DNA of 64,000 nt, taken from contig NZ_JAGHMH010000002.1 of the NCBI RefSeq assembly GCF_017741935.1, positions 248,001-312,000 on the forward strand, in the 5' to 3' direction. Under the pieces are notes generated by a model that ran no database searches, was not told where the DNA came from, and was given only the letters and a program-made list of their open reading frames with translations. Source of the DNA: Rhizobium sp. 16-449-1b. Its GTDB lineage: Bacteria > Pseudomonadota > Alphaproteobacteria > Rhizobiales > Rhizobiaceae. Made by a program: the position numbers and the translations under genes. Positions 1-9,922 of this stretch are shown here, one piece after another (the first letter of the stretch is position 1; every line of letters begins with the position of its first letter).

Positions 1-1
1 G

Positions 2-457
2 CCGACCTACAAGGTCGTCGCCGATCTCGGCATGCTGAACTCCTATTCCGGCCTTGTCATTCCCGTCATCGCGTCGGCCACCGCCACCTTCCTGTTCCGG
101 CAGTTCTTCCTGACGGTTCCCGAAGAGATGATGGAAGCGGCGCGCGTCGATGGCGCAGGCCCGATGAAGTTCTTCTGGGATATCCTGTTGCCGCTGTCGC
201 GCACCAATATCGCGGCACTTTTCATCATCATGTTCATCTACGGCTGGAACCAGTATCTCTGGCCGATGCTGATCACCACCGAACCCGGCTACTACACCGT
301 CGTCATGGGCATCAAGCGCCTGGCCGCGGTGCTGGATGGCGATACACAATGGAACCTTGTGATGGCGGGCGTCATCCTCGCGGCCCTGCCGCCGGTTCTG
401 GTCATCATTTTCATGCAGCGCCTTTTCGTCAAAGGCCTGGTTGAGACGGAGAAGTAA
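2..457 (+). CDS. ugpE: sn-glycerol-3-phosphate ABC transporter permease UgpE (5' part outside window)
   Basis: Inner-membrane permease of the UgpBAEC importer for glycerol-3-phosphate and its diesters. The reading frame is open from base 2, so the gene starts upstream of the window; about 151 C-terminal residues of a family near 280 residues are visible. The EAA loop that docks the ATPase is clear ([14 protein letters not shown] near visible residues 41-54), followed by hydrophobic segments. The stop lies 2 bases before the ugpC start, as expected for one operon. Identity rests on the family match and on ugpC next door; another carbohydrate-type MalG-like permease is the alternative. Confidence 0.88.
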   Translation, partial: PTYKVVADLGMLNSYSGLVIPVIASATATFLFRQFFLTVPEEMMEAARVDGAGPMKFFWDILLPLSRTNIAALFIIMFIYGWNQYLWPMLITTEPGYYTVVMGIKRLAAVLDGDTQWNLVMAGVILAALPPVLVIIFMQRLFVKGLVETEK

Positions 458-459
458 CA

Positions 460-1563
460 ATGGCCTCCATCGACGTCGATAATGTCGGCAAGATCTACCA
501 CGGCGGCGTGCGCGCCGTTTCCGGCATCGAACTCAATATTGCCGATGGCGAGTTCATCGTGCTCGTCGGTCCCTCCGGCTGCGGCAAGTCCACCCTGCTG
601 CGCATGATCGCCGGACTCGAAACCATCTCTGAAGGCGAGGTGAAGATCGGCGCGCGCGTCGTCAACAATGTCGAGCCTGCCGATCGCGACATCGCCATGG
701 TCTTCCAGAACTATGCGCTCTATCCGCATATGAGCGTGCGTCAGAACCTGGAATACGGCCTGAAGAACCGCAAGACGCCGAAGGCCGAGATCGATGCGCG
801 CGTGGCCGAGGCCGCCCGCATGCTGGAGATCAACCAGTATCTCGAGCGCAAGCCGAAGGCGCTTTCCGGCGGCCAGCGCCAGCGCGTCGCCATGGGCCGC
901 GCCATCGTCCGCAAGCCGGCCGTCTTCCTCTTCGACGAGCCGCTGTCCAACCTCGATGCCAAGCTGCGCGTTTCCATGCGCGGCGAGATCAAGCGCCTGC
1001 AGCGCCGCCTCGGCACCACCTCCATCTACGTCACCCACGACCAGCTGGAAGCGATGACGCTGGCCGACCGTCTGGTCGTCTTGAACGGCGGCAAGATCGA
1101 GCAGGTCGGTTCGCCGCTCGATGTCTACCACCGCCCGGCCTCCACCTTCGTCGCCTCCTTCATCGGCTCTCCGGCCATGAACCTCCTGAAGGGCGAACTG
1201 CACGGCGACAAGCTGGCGCTCGGGCCCAGCCTGATCGACCTTTCCGGCTGCGCGCCGACCTCGGGCGCCGTCACCGTCGGCATCCGCGCCGAGGATCTCT
1301 GCCTTGCCGGACCCGACCAGCACGCCATGCCTGTTACCGTCGAGTACGTCGAGGAACTCGGCGCCCAGCGGCTGGTCCACGGCCTGCTCGGCGATCAGCC
1401 GATCACCGCGGTGCTGGCGCCCGATATCGACATTCCCGCCGAACTGCGTCTCACCATCGCGCCCGAAAAGCTGCACTTCTTCGCAGCTGACACAGGCAAG
1501 CGCATTGTTGCCGCCGACACCGATGGCGCATCCACGCCGGCCATGGCCGCCCAGCCCGCTTGA
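460..1563 (+). CDS. ugpC: sn-glycerol-3-phosphate ABC transporter ATP-binding protein UgpC
   Basis: Cytoplasmic ATPase that powers glycerol-3-phosphate uptake (367 aa, the usual MalK/UgpC length). Walker [10 protein letters not shown] at residues 37-45, Q-loop Gln83, signature LSGGQ at 135-139, Walker B VFLFDE at 155-160 and the switch His193 are all intact. The region after about residue 235 is the OB/TOBE regulatory domain typical of the CUT1 family. The ATG lies just after the ugpE stop. The very C-terminal ~15 residues (Ala/Thr-rich) look like a low-complexity tail. Substrate is inferred from family and order; MalK-like sugar ATPases are close relatives. Confidence 0.9.
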   Translation: MASIDVDNVGKIYHGGVRAVSGIELNIADGEFIVLVGPSGCGKSTLLRMIAGLETISEGEVKIGARVVNNVEPADRDIAMVFQNYALYPHMSVRQNLEYGLKNRKTPKAEIDARVAEAARMLEINQYLERKPKALSGGQRQRVAMGRAIVRKPAVFLFDEPLSNLDAKLRVSMRGEIKRLQRRLGTTSIYVTHDQLEAMTLADRLVVLNGGKIEQVGSPLDVYHRPASTFVASFIGSPAMNLLKGELHGDKLALGPSLIDLSGCAPTSGAVTVGIRAEDLCLAGPDQHAMPVTVEYVEELGAQRLVHGLLGDQPITAVLAPDIDIPAELRLTIAPEKLHFFAADTGKRIVAADTDGASTPAMAAQPA

Positions 1564-1569
1564 AGACAG

Positions 1570-1588
1570 CGCCCGCGTTAGGCGGGCG
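1570..1588 (+). terminator. stem-loop after ugpC
   Basis: CGCCCGC and GCGGGCG form a 7-bp stem directly after the ugpC stop. Only two Ts follow, so it is a weak or factor-assisted terminator at best. Confidence 0.45.
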
Positions 1589-1747
1589 TTGCAATATCGC
1601 GGCACTCGTTACAACTTTAGCGAATGTCTGAACGGCTCCGTCAGGACTCCCTGATATTCCCACTTTAGGGGATAGTGTATTCAGGGGGTTCTGGTGGCAT
1701 CACTGCATCTTATGTTCGCGAGCGCGATGGCCTTGGCCGCCCGCTCC

Positions 1748-2200
1748 ATGCCCGACATCGTGGCATTTCCGCGCGGCAAGTCCTTCGTCGCGCATTCCAG
1801 CGATCTCATCGCCATGAAATCGACGCCGATCAATCCTGACTGGATTGTCGCTGGCGACCCGCAGGCCCGCACCGGCGAGCACTCGCGCGGCCACGACGAT
1901 GCCGCGCTGACGGCGATCTGGGACTGCACGGCGGGAGAATTCCGCTGGTTCTTCGGCTGGGACGAGACGGTGATGATCCTCGAGGGCGAGGTCCATATCA
2001 CCGCCGATGACGGCACCGAGCGCGTGCTGCGTGCCGGCGATGTCGCCTTCTTCGCCGGCGGCACCTGGGCCAGCTGGCGCGTCGACAATTACGTCCGCAA
2101 GGTCGCCTTCCTGCGCAAGCCCTTCCCCAAGCCCGTGGCGCTCGCCTATCGCCTGCGCAACCTGCTGCGCGGCAGCGGCCAGCAGGGCATCGCGGCCTGA
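1748..2200 (+). CDS. cupin domain protein (cupin_3/DUF861 type)
   Basis: Small cupin of about 150 aa. The C-terminal half has the double-stranded beta-helix pattern of this family: a WDCTAGEFRWFFGWDE strand pair, then ILEGEVHI and a second motif GDVAFFAGGTWASWRV. Such proteins often bind a metal or ligand of unknown identity; no specific reaction can be assigned. Start is uncertain: a GTG at 1694 would add 18 residues, and an ATG at 1814 would leave 128 residues, closer to the ~115 aa of most relatives. No convincing ribosome-binding site decides between them. It stands alone between ugpC and gshB. Confidence 0.72.
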   Translation: MPDIVAFPRGKSFVAHSSDLIAMKSTPINPDWIVAGDPQARTGEHSRGHDDAALTAIWDCTAGEFRWFFGWDETVMILEGEVHITADDGTERVLRAGDVAFFAGGTWASWRVDNYVRKVAFLRKPFPKPVALAYRLRNLLRGSGQQGIAA

Positions 2201-2333
2201 AACACGGCTTGAATTGAAGCCTGAAACACACGCCGGCCGGTCGTGTCGGCGTGGAGCATAAAAGCCGTCCATTGACCGTTGCGTTCGCGCCCTCTGCGGC
2301 CTACATCTGTCCGGCAATCGCTAAGGGACAGAA

Positions 2334-3281
2334 ATGGCCAAGATCAAGAACGTAGCGGTCCAGATGGACCATGTCGCCTCCATCAACATCGCGGGCGACT
2401 CCACCTTCGCCATGAGCCTCGAGGCGCAGACCCGCGGCTACAAGCTCTTCCACTATACGCCCGACCGCCTAAGCTTCCTCGATGGCAAGCTCTACGCCTC
2501 TGTCGAGCCGATGACGCTGCGCGACATCAAGGGCGACCATTTCGATCTCGGCGCCCCTGAGCGCGTCGATCTGTCGACCATGGATGTCATCCTGCTCCGT
2601 CAGGACCCGCCCTTCGACATGTCCTACATCACCTCGACGCATCTCTTGGAGCGCATCCACCCGAAGACGCTCGTCGTCAACGACCCGGCCTGGGTACGCA
2701 ATTCGCCGGAGAAGATCTTCGTCACTGAATTTTCCGACCTGATGCCACGGACGCTGATCACCAAGGATCCCGCCGAAATCCGCCGCTTCCGCGACGAGAT
2801 GGGCGATATCATCCTGAAGCCGCTCTACGGCAATGGCGGCGCCGGCGTCTTCCATTCGACCAAGGACGACCGCAACCTCTCCTCGCTGCTCGAAATGTTC
2901 GGCCAGCTCTTCCGCGAACCCTACATCGCCCAGCAATATCTGCCTGACGTGCGCAAGGGCGACAAGCGCATCATCCTCGTCGACGGCGAACCCGTCGGCG
3001 CCATCAACCGCGTTCCGGCCGAGCACGACAGCCGCTCCAACATGCACGTAGGCGGCCGCGCAGAGGCGACCGAGCTCACTGCCCGCGAAAAGGAAATCTG
3101 CGCCCGCATCGGCCCCGCCTTGCGCGAACGCGGCTTCCTGCTCGTCGGCATCGACGTCATCGGGGACTACATGACCGAGATCAACGTCACGTCGCCAACC
3201 GGCATCCGCGAAGTCAAGAAATTCGGCGGCGCCGACATCGCCAGCCTGTTGTGGGATGCGATCGAGCGCAAGCGCGCGTAA
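2334..3281 (+). CDS. gshB: glutathione synthetase
   Basis: Joins gamma-glutamylcysteine and glycine with ATP to make glutathione, in the cytosol. 315 aa, the standard prokaryotic GshB length. ATP-grasp features are visible: the glycine-rich loop GNGGAGVF near residues 164-171, and the C-terminal metal/substrate segment [13 protein letters not shown] near residues 283-295. The start [12 protein letters not shown] matches the family N-terminus. Monocistronic in appearance; it is followed by a repeat-rich spacer. In rhizobia glutathione supports stress tolerance and symbiosis, which is general knowledge and not shown by the sequence. Confidence 0.95.
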   Translation: MAKIKNVAVQMDHVASINIAGDSTFAMSLEAQTRGYKLFHYTPDRLSFLDGKLYASVEPMTLRDIKGDHFDLGAPERVDLSTMDVILLRQDPPFDMSYITSTHLLERIHPKTLVVNDPAWVRNSPEKIFVTEFSDLMPRTLITKDPAEIRRFRDEMGDIILKPLYGNGGAGVFHSTKDDRNLSSLLEMFGQLFREPYIAQQYLPDVRKGDKRIILVDGEPVGAINRVPAEHDSRSNMHVGGRAEATELTAREKEICARIGPALRERGFLLVGIDVIGDYMTEINVTSPTGIREVKKFGGADIASLLWDAIERKRA

Positions 3282-3375
3282 GGTGGGCGAGGGCGGCGGG
3301 CGGCGACGCTTTACGTCCCCGTCCACCCATTGGGCAACGCCAGCTATTGTGAGCGCGGCGGCTCCACTCTCTACC

Positions 3376-3528
3376 GTCATCCTCGGGCTCGTCCCGAGGA
3401 TCTGCTAAGCAACCAACTTGCTCGACGTGAGTGGATAGCTTGCACGACCGTGGCTGCAAGCGAGACCCATCTGCACCCTTGCATCCGTGGAGACGTGCTT
3501 AGATCCTCGGGACGAGCCCGAGGATGAC
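3376..3528. repeat. inverted pair of a 28-bp palindromic intergenic repeat
   Basis: Positions 3376-3403 and 3501-3528 are perfect 28-bp reverse complements. Each copy is itself a palindrome (arms ATCCTCGGG and CCCGAGGAT around a 5-base centre). Both copies are followed by a CTAAGCA-like extension. The 97-bp segment between them contains no gene. Confidence 0.85.
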
Positions 3529-3612
3529 GCCGCGCGTGAGGAAAGCCCGGTCTCTTCAGTCGCTTAGCGCCATTTCAGTGTTGGGGAGGCGACGTCCGCC
3601 CAACCCTCCACC

Positions 3613-3640
3613 GTCATGCTCGGGCCTGTCCCGAGCATCT
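3613..3640. repeat. third, diverged copy of the same palindromic repeat
   Basis: Same element with arms ATGCTCGGG and CCCGAGCAT. The C-to-G change in one arm is matched by a G-to-C change in the other, so the stem is kept. It is also followed by TAAGCACG, as in the inverted copy. Confidence 0.8.
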
Positions 3641-3918
3641 AAGCACGCCGCAACGAGTTCGACGTGCATGGATCACTCGCACTACGTTGGCCCCGTAGCC
3701 CCAAACGCCGAAACTGCCGTCGCGATCCTCTTCCTTCCCACCTTTGTTCCGCCCATACAACCCGACACAACCGCCCCACATCAATGGCGCGCAATTGTTC
3801 ATTTATTGTTCTTGTTTCATTCCAATTTCTATGCCAGATTGCAATCCGCGACCATGATGGGTCGCGGTTTCAGGTGCAAGGGGTTGCACCGCAGGGGATC
3901 TGGGCCAAGGGGTTGGGC

Positions 3919-5451
3919 ATGGTGGCGCGCGTCAGCACGGTTGCATTCCAGGGCATAGAGGGGGTTCCGGTCGAGGTCCAGGTCATGGTCGCGCCCGGCA
4001 AGCTGATCACCCAGATCGTCGGCCTGCCCGACAAGGCGGTGGCCGAAAGCCGCGAGCGGGTGCATGCCGCACTTCATGCCTCCGGACTGGCGCTCCCCGC
4101 AAAACGCATCACCGTCAACCTCGCCCCCGCTGATCTTCCCAAGGAAGGCAGCCATTTCGACCTTCCCATCGCGCTCGGCCTGATGGCGGCCCTCGGCGCC
4201 ATTCCGGCGGATGCGCTCTCAGGCTATGTCGTCATCGGGGAGCTCAATCTCGACGGCACGATTGCCGCCGTCACCGGCGCGTTGCCGGCCGCGATCGGCG
4301 CCAATGCGATGGGCAAGGGCCTGATCTGCCCGGCCGAAAGTGGCCCCGAGGCCGCGTGGGCCGGCGCCGAGCTTGATATTCTGGCGCCCCGCAGCCTGAT
4401 CGCACTCGCCAATCATTTCCGTGGCACCCAGGTGCTCTCGCGTCCCGAACCATCGATCCGCGCCACCGCCGCCAATCTGCCCGATCTCGCCGACATCAAG
4501 GGCCAGGAGAGCGCCAAGCGGGCGCTGGAAGTGGCGGCCGCCGGCGGTCATAATTTGCTGATGGTGGGGCCGCCAGGTTCCGGCAAGTCGATGCTTGCCG
4601 CCCGGCTCCCTTCGATCCTGCCGCCGCTTTCGGCCGCCGAGCTGCTCGAGGTGTCGATGATCCACTCGATCGCCGGCCAGCTCTCCGGCGGCAAACTCTC
4701 AGACCGCCGGCCGTTCCGCACCCCGCATCACTCTGCCACCATGGCGGCCCTCGTCGGCGGCGGTTTCCGAGCGCGTCCGGGCGAGGCGTCGCTTGCCCAT
4801 CACGGCGTGCTCTTCCTCGACGAGTTTCCGGAATTCTCGCCGCAGGCGCTGGATGCGCTGCGCCAGCCGCTGGAAACCGGCGAGTGCATCATCGCCCGCG
4901 CCAATCATCGCGTCAGCTATCCCGCCACCATCCAGCTGGTGGCGGCCATGAACCCCTGCCGCTGCGGCATGGCGGGTGAGCCCGGCCATAGCTGCGCCCG
5001 TGGCCCGCGCTGCATGACCGATTACCAGGCCCGCATCTCCGGCCCCCTGATGGATCGCATCGATATCAGGATCGACGTCCCCGCCGTCTCCGCCTTCGAC
5101 CTGATCCGCCCGGTGCCTGCCGAAAAGAGCGCCGATGTTGCCCGCCGCGTCGCCCGCGCCCGTGATCTGCAGCGGGATCGCTTCCGCGCCGCCGGCCTTG
5201 GTGAGACCGGCACCAACGCCCGCTGCTCCACGGCGATGATCGAGACCTATGCAGCCCCCGATGCATCCGGCCTGCAGCTTTTGCGTGACGCCGCCGAAAA
5301 GATGAAGTTCTCCGCCCGTGGCTATCACCGTGTCCTCAAGGTCGCGCGCACGCTCGCCGACCTCGACGGCCAGGAGATGGTCGGACGCATCCACTTGGCC
5401 GAGGCGATCTCCTACCGCATGGCGGGCGAGCGGCTAACGGCGGTGGCGTGA
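3919..5451 (+). CDS. YifB/ComM family Mg-chelatase-like AAA+ ATPase
   Basis: About 510 aa. N-terminal ChlI/Lon-protease-like domain (LPDKAVAESRERV, residues ~36-48), then an AAA+ Mg-chelatase module with Walker A GPPGSGKS near residue 216, and a C-terminal ChlI-type domain. ComM is a hexameric helicase that drives branch migration during integration of DNA taken up by transformation; in rhizobia its role is less clear. A Cys-rich insert (MNPCRCGMAGEPGHSC, then RGPRC) near residues 343-366 is typical of the family. ATG 3919 gives the family N-terminus MVARVSTVAFQGIEG; longer versions would begin in repeat DNA. Confidence 0.88.
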   Translation: MVARVSTVAFQGIEGVPVEVQVMVAPGKLITQIVGLPDKAVAESRERVHAALHASGLALPAKRITVNLAPADLPKEGSHFDLPIALGLMAALGAIPADALSGYVVIGELNLDGTIAAVTGALPAAIGANAMGKGLICPAESGPEAAWAGAELDILAPRSLIALANHFRGTQVLSRPEPSIRATAANLPDLADIKGQESAKRALEVAAAGGHNLLMVGPPGSGKSMLAARLPSILPPLSAAELLEVSMIHSIAGQLSGGKLSDRRPFRTPHHSATMAALVGGGFRARPGEASLAHHGVLFLDEFPEFSPQALDALRQPLETGECIIARANHRVSYPATIQLVAAMNPCRCGMAGEPGHSCARGPRCMTDYQARISGPLMDRIDIRIDVPAVSAFDLIRPVPAEKSADVARRVARARDLQRDRFRAAGLGETGTNARCSTAMIETYAAPDASGLQLLRDAAEKMKFSARGYHRVLKVARTLADLDGQEMVGRIHLAEAISYRMAGERLTAVA

Positions 5452-5527
5452 AGGGGAGGGACGAGCGAAAGCGGATAGTCAGCCGGCGCGCCGACACTGC
5501 CTTGCCGGAGGAGAGCAGTCCGGTGTC

Positions 5528-5827
5528 TCAGGTCTCGCGCGTTGCGCCGACCTCGTAGCTCTGGAGCTTGCGGTCATGAATGCCGAGTGCTGGCCATGCG
5601 GCGCGCCAGTCGCTCAGGTGCGTGGTTTGAAAGTGGCGATCGAGCGAGGCTTGGTCGCGCCAGCATTCGGTGACGTGGATGAGGCCGAGCTCGAGCACGT
5701 CCTCGGCGTAGGAATAATCCAGGCAGCCGTCTTCGGCGCGGCTCATCTCCACCATGCGCTGCATCACGGGGCGTGCGAGCTCGAGGTTCTCATGGGGGAG
5801 GCGGATGGTTCCGACGATCAACAGCAT
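5528..5827 (-). CDS. antibiotic biosynthesis monooxygenase (ABM) domain protein
   Basis: 99-aa single ABM domain (dimeric ferredoxin-like fold). The pattern MSRAEDGCLDYSYAED ... VTECWRDQASLDRHFQT is the usual ABM signature, as in YgiN-type quinol monooxygenases. Substrate unknown. It lies downstream of cysK on the same strand but is separated from it by a strong hairpin, so it is probably its own unit or read through weakly. A second ABM gene lies at 16876-17163 with a different sequence. Confidence 0.82.
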   Translation of the reverse strand: MLLIVGTIRLPHENLELARPVMQRMVEMSRAEDGCLDYSYAEDVLELGLIHVTECWRDQASLDRHFQTTHLSDWRAAWPALGIHDRKLQSYEVGATRET

Positions 5828-5874
5828 GGGATGGTTTGCTTACGGTATGAGGTTGGCGGGGGCCGACAGTGGAA

Positions 5875-5892
5875 AGGGCGCCGAAGCGCCCT
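5875..5892 (-). terminator. cysK terminator with UUCG tetraloop
   Basis: On the minus strand a 7-bp stem AGGGCGC/GCGCCCT closes a TTCG loop and is followed by TTTCC. It lies 65 bp past the cysK stop. Confidence 0.7.
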
Positions 5893-5956
5893 CTTGATAG
5901 CGAAGTGAAGCGCGACCAGCGGAAATTGGGAACCGCGACACGCTTCAGCCAGACCC

Positions 5957-6919
<963 letters not shown>

Positions 6920-7001
6920 GATAAGGCTCCCTTGATGAAATATAGAGTGAGAATAGGGTCTAAGCCGGTGGTCGGCCAGAGTAGCTTCACCCGCCAACCC
7001 T

Positions 7002-7033
7002 GTGGTTCAGAGAAAAAAGCCTTTTCGAACCAC
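7002..7033. repeat. inverted repeat between cysK and the LysE gene
   Basis: GTGGTTC (7002-7008) and GAACCAC (7027-7033) flank an A-run/T-run core. On the minus strand it could end the LysE-family transcript upstream of cysK. Confidence 0.45.
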
Positions 7034-7052
7034 GGTTTAGCGGATGATTTTT

Positions 7053-7670
7053 TCAGGCCGCGCGGGTGGCGATGAAGGCGGCGGTGCCTGCCAGAATGCT
7101 CGCCGCCACCCGGTTCAGCGCCTGCAGCGCGCGCGGCTGTTTGAGCAACTTGCGCGCCCGCGATGCCAGCAGCATATAGGGGATCAGCACCACCAGGAGC
7201 ACCACGAAGGTGGTCAAAAGCAGCAGGCCGTATTCGCGCATCCCGACGCTGTCGATGCTGATCAGCGTCGGCACCAGCGCGACGTAGAAGAGCATGGTCT
7301 TCGGGTTGCCGAGCGTGACCAGCAGGCCCGAGAGAAAGCTCATGCCGATATTGCTGGATTTCTTCGCGGCGATGTCCTGCGGCAGCAGGCCCGCGGTCCA
7401 GAGCTTGTAGGCGATATAGCCGAGGTAAAGCGCGCCGAGAATCTTGATGACGATGAATACCTCGGTGAAGGTCTGCGCCACGAAGGCGAGGCCGAGGATC
7501 ACGGCGGTGAGATAGATCATGTCGCCGAGCACCAGCCCGAGCCCCATGAAGAAGGTCTCGCGGAAGTTCGAGCCCAGCGCGCGGGCAACGATCGCGGTAA
7601 TGCCGGGGCCGGGAATGGCGGCGGCGATGAACAGCGCCGCGGCATAGGCGAAGAGTGCGGTGAACGACAT
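7053..7670 (-). CDS. LysE/RhtB family amino-acid exporter
   Basis: 205-aa inner-membrane protein with about six hydrophobic segments. The N-terminal AAIPGPGITAIVARALG is the PGP motif of the LysE/RhtB family, which exports amino acids or homoserine lactones. Exact substrate unknown. Divergent from dps (257-bp gap), upstream of cysK on the same strand, with a small inverted repeat between. Confidence 0.86.
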   Translation of the reverse strand: MSFTALFAYAAALFIAAAIPGPGITAIVARALGSNFRETFFMGLGLVLGDMIYLTAVILGLAFVAQTFTEVFIVIKILGALYLGYIAYKLWTAGLLPQDIAAKKSSNIGMSFLSGLLVTLGNPKTMLFYVALVPTLISIDSVGMREYGLLLLTTFVVLLVVLIPYMLLASRARKLLKQPRALQALNRVAASILAGTAAFIATRAA

Positions 7671-7926
7671 GTGAGCCTCCCAATCGGCTGTGTTCTACGC
7701 CTCTTGCAGGACCGTTTCAACAGGCCGTTGGGTAGCCTCAACGGAGCGGATTTCCGGCGCGGGCATTCTGTCACGGGCGTCTGCTATTGACGCCTCGGGT
7801 CGCGGTTCTAGTTCTCGGTTGGTGGCGGATGTCTGGCCGTAGCCGGAGCCGGAACTGTCGGCCACATGGGGGACGCAACCCGTTCCGGCACCCGTATCAC
7901 GCCGATCTGGCGAAGGAGAAAATTTC

Positions 7927-8442
7927 ATGTCGACACCCGTCGAAAAGCGCAAGACCGCGGCCCTCGCAACCCCGACCGATCTGAAGAGCAACGCCATCCA
8001 GGATATTTCCGGCGCGCTGGCAGCGCTTCTGGCCGATACTTTCGCGCTCTATCTCAAGACCAAGAATTTCCACTGGCACATGTCCGGCCCGCATTTCCGC
8101 GATTATCACCTGCTGCTCGACGAGCATGCAGAGCAGATTTTCGCCATCACCGACGAGATGGCCGAACGCGCCCGCAAGATCGGCGGCACGACGCTGCGGT
8201 CGATCGGCCATATCGGTCGCCTGCAGCGCCTGGCCGATAACGACGCCGACTATGTGACGCCGGAGGACATGCTGGCCGAACTGTGTGATGATAACCGCCA
8301 GCTGATCTCGCTGATGCGCGAGACCCACGACGTCTGCTCCGAACACAACGACGTCGCCACGACAAGCCTTCTCGAAAACTGGATCGACGAGGCGGAGCGC
8401 CGCCACTGGTTCCTCTTCGAGATCACCCGCCAGGCGAAGTAA
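7927..8442 (+). CDS. dps: Dps family DNA-protection/ferritin-like protein
   Basis: 171 aa. Forms a 12-subunit shell that oxidises and stores iron and protects DNA under stress. Ferroxidase-site residues typical of Dps are present: the FHWHMSGPHF stretch (His49/His51), LDEHAEQ (Asp65, Glu66) and ITDEMAER (Asp76, Glu77). An SD GAAGGAG sits just before the ATG. Convergent with the DMT gene at 8449, with only 6 bases between stops. Confidence 0.92.
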   Translation: MSTPVEKRKTAALATPTDLKSNAIQDISGALAALLADTFALYLKTKNFHWHMSGPHFRDYHLLLDEHAEQIFAITDEMAERARKIGGTTLRSIGHIGRLQRLADNDADYVTPEDMLAELCDDNRQLISLMRETHDVCSEHNDVATTSLLENWIDEAERRHWFLFEITRQAK

Positions 8443-8448
8443 GCGCCA

Positions 8449-9357
8449 TCATTGAGCCCGGACGCCCCACAGCACACTGCGCAGCCGCGCGGGCGTCCAG
8501 CCAAGGTTCATGCCCGCCGCCGCCAGAAGAATGATGGCGGCGCCGGCGATCTGCAGCGGCTGCAGCGCATGGCCGAAGACGACCCGGTCGACCACGATCG
8601 CCGCGATCGGGTAGAGGAAGGATAGCGCTCCGGTCAGGTGGATCGGCAGCTTCTGGATCGCGCCATAAAGCAGCACATACATCAGCCCTGTATGCACCAC
8701 GCCCAGCGTCACCAGCAGCGACCACGTCTGGGTGCTATGGGGCAGGGCGGAGAAGTCCGTCATCGGCGCCAGCATCACCACGCCGGTGGCGACCTGGATC
8801 AGCGCGATCAGATGCGGCGGCGTGCCCTTCAGCCATTTCGCGGCCAGCGCCGCCAGTGCGTAGAAGAAGGCCGCGCCCAGTGCCATGGCGATGCCGGTGG
8901 CATAATCGCCGCCCGCGCGCGCCACCTGCGGCTTGCCCTCGACGATCCCGATCATGCCTGTAAATGCCAGCACCAGCCAGAACAGCTTCGCCGCCGTGAT
9001 CCTGTCGCCGAGAAACAGCGCCCCGAGCCCGAGCAGCATGAAGGGCTGCGTATTGTAGACGGTGGTCGCCACCGAGATCGAGGTATGGCCATAGGCGCCG
9101 AAGAGCAGCAGCCAGTTGAGCACGATCGCGACGCCGCCAAAGACGGCGATCGCGAAGGCACGCAGCCCGATCGCCCTGGGCCTCAGCAGTCCCATCGCCG
9201 CGCAGACGACGAGCAAACTGATCGCCCCGAACAGGCAGCGCCAGAAGACAACGCCGGAGACCGGTTGGCCTGATATCACGACGAACCAGCCGATCGTCCC
9301 CGAAATCAGCATCGCCGCCGTCATCTGCACGCTGCCGCTGCGGATATCCTGTTGCAT
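8449..9357 (-). CDS. EamA/DMT family transporter
   Basis: 302 aa with about ten hydrophobic helices in two EamA repeats, the usual architecture of drug/metabolite exporters. Glu/Lys features do not identify a substrate. Divergent from the Lrp-family regulator at 9460 (102-bp gap), a common arrangement where an Lrp/AsnC protein controls a neighbouring amino-acid exporter; that link is inference. Confidence 0.85.
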   Translation of the reverse strand: MQQDIRSGSVQMTAAMLISGTIGWFVVISGQPVSGVVFWRCLFGAISLLVVCAAMGLLRPRAIGLRAFAIAVFGGVAIVLNWLLLFGAYGHTSISVATTVYNTQPFMLLGLGALFLGDRITAAKLFWLVLAFTGMIGIVEGKPQVARAGGDYATGIAMALGAAFFYALAALAAKWLKGTPPHLIALIQVATGVVMLAPMTDFSALPHSTQTWSLLVTLGVVHTGLMYVLLYGAIQKLPIHLTGALSFLYPIAAIVVDRVVFGHALQPLQIAGAAIILLAAAGMNLGWTPARLRSVLWGVRAQ

Positions 9358-9459
9358 TCCCGCCTCCCGTTATTGAGAGCAAGGATATTGCGACCGCGGC
9401 ACCATTTATATAATCTTGAAGCGCCTAATAGCAGCTTTCACCTTTCATCGTGAGGCGAA

Positions 9460-9918
9460 ATGAGCGTTCAACCTAACAACGACCTCGACGATATCGACCG
9501 CCGAATTCTGGAGGCGCTGGCCGCCGATGCGCGGATGTCGCTGAAGGAGCTTGCGCAGGCAGCGGGTCTCTCTTCGCCCAGCGCCGGCGAACGCCTGCGC
9601 CGGCTGCAGGAGCGCGGCGTCATTTCCGCCTTCACCGTGGATATCGATCCCACGGCACTCGGCTATCCGCTGCAGGCGATCGTCCGCGTCCGGCCGCTGC
9701 CGGGGCAGCTGCATGTGGTGGAGCGGATCATCCAGGAGACGCCGGAGTTCGTCGAATGCGACAAGGTCACCGGCGATGATTGCTTCGTCGCCCGCCTCGT
9801 CGTCCGCTCCATGGCGCAGCTGGACACGATTTTGGACAAGGTCGCGGAAAAGGCCGAGACCAGCACGTCGATGGTGAAGGCCTCGCCGGTCAAGCGGCGC
9901 CTGCCGCCGCTGAGCTGA
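9460..9918 (+). CDS. Lrp/AsnC family transcriptional regulator
   Basis: 152 aa: N-terminal winged HTH (LDDIDRRILEALAADARM, then SLKELAQAAGLSSPSAGERLRRL, residues ~5-50) and a C-terminal RAM/AsnC ligand-binding domain (CDKVTGDDCFVARLVV near residues 103-118). Likely senses an amino acid and controls the divergent DMT exporter. Ends 4 bases before the apparent original stop of the convergent GNAT gene. Confidence 0.9.
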   Translation: MSVQPNNDLDDIDRRILEALAADARMSLKELAQAAGLSSPSAGERLRRLQERGVISAFTVDIDPTALGYPLQAIVRVRPLPGQLHVVERIIQETPEFVECDKVTGDDCFVARLVVRSMAQLDTILDKVAEKAETSTSMVKASPVKRRLPPLS

Positions 9919-9922
9919 AAGC

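Larger units (their letters stand above)
3282..3918. other. 637-bp spacer filled with palindromic repeats
   Basis: No convincing gene. It holds three copies of a short palindromic element (annotated separately) and an unassigned stretch from about 3660 to 3918 that probably carries the comM promoter. An open frame upstream of and in phase with comM runs back to 3664, but the residues before 3919 match no family and include repeat sequence. Confidence 0.7.

Noticed and set aside
292..1605. 437-codon minus-strand frame
   Set aside because: Antisense to ugpC, whose ATPase motifs are complete.
3376..3640. CRISPR-like array
   Set aside because: Repeats are few, palindromic, in both orientations and unevenly spaced; no cas genes.
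3664..3918. Longer comM start at 3664
   Set aside because: The extra 85 residues come from repeat-rich spacer DNA and match no family; ATG 3919 gives the standard N-terminus.
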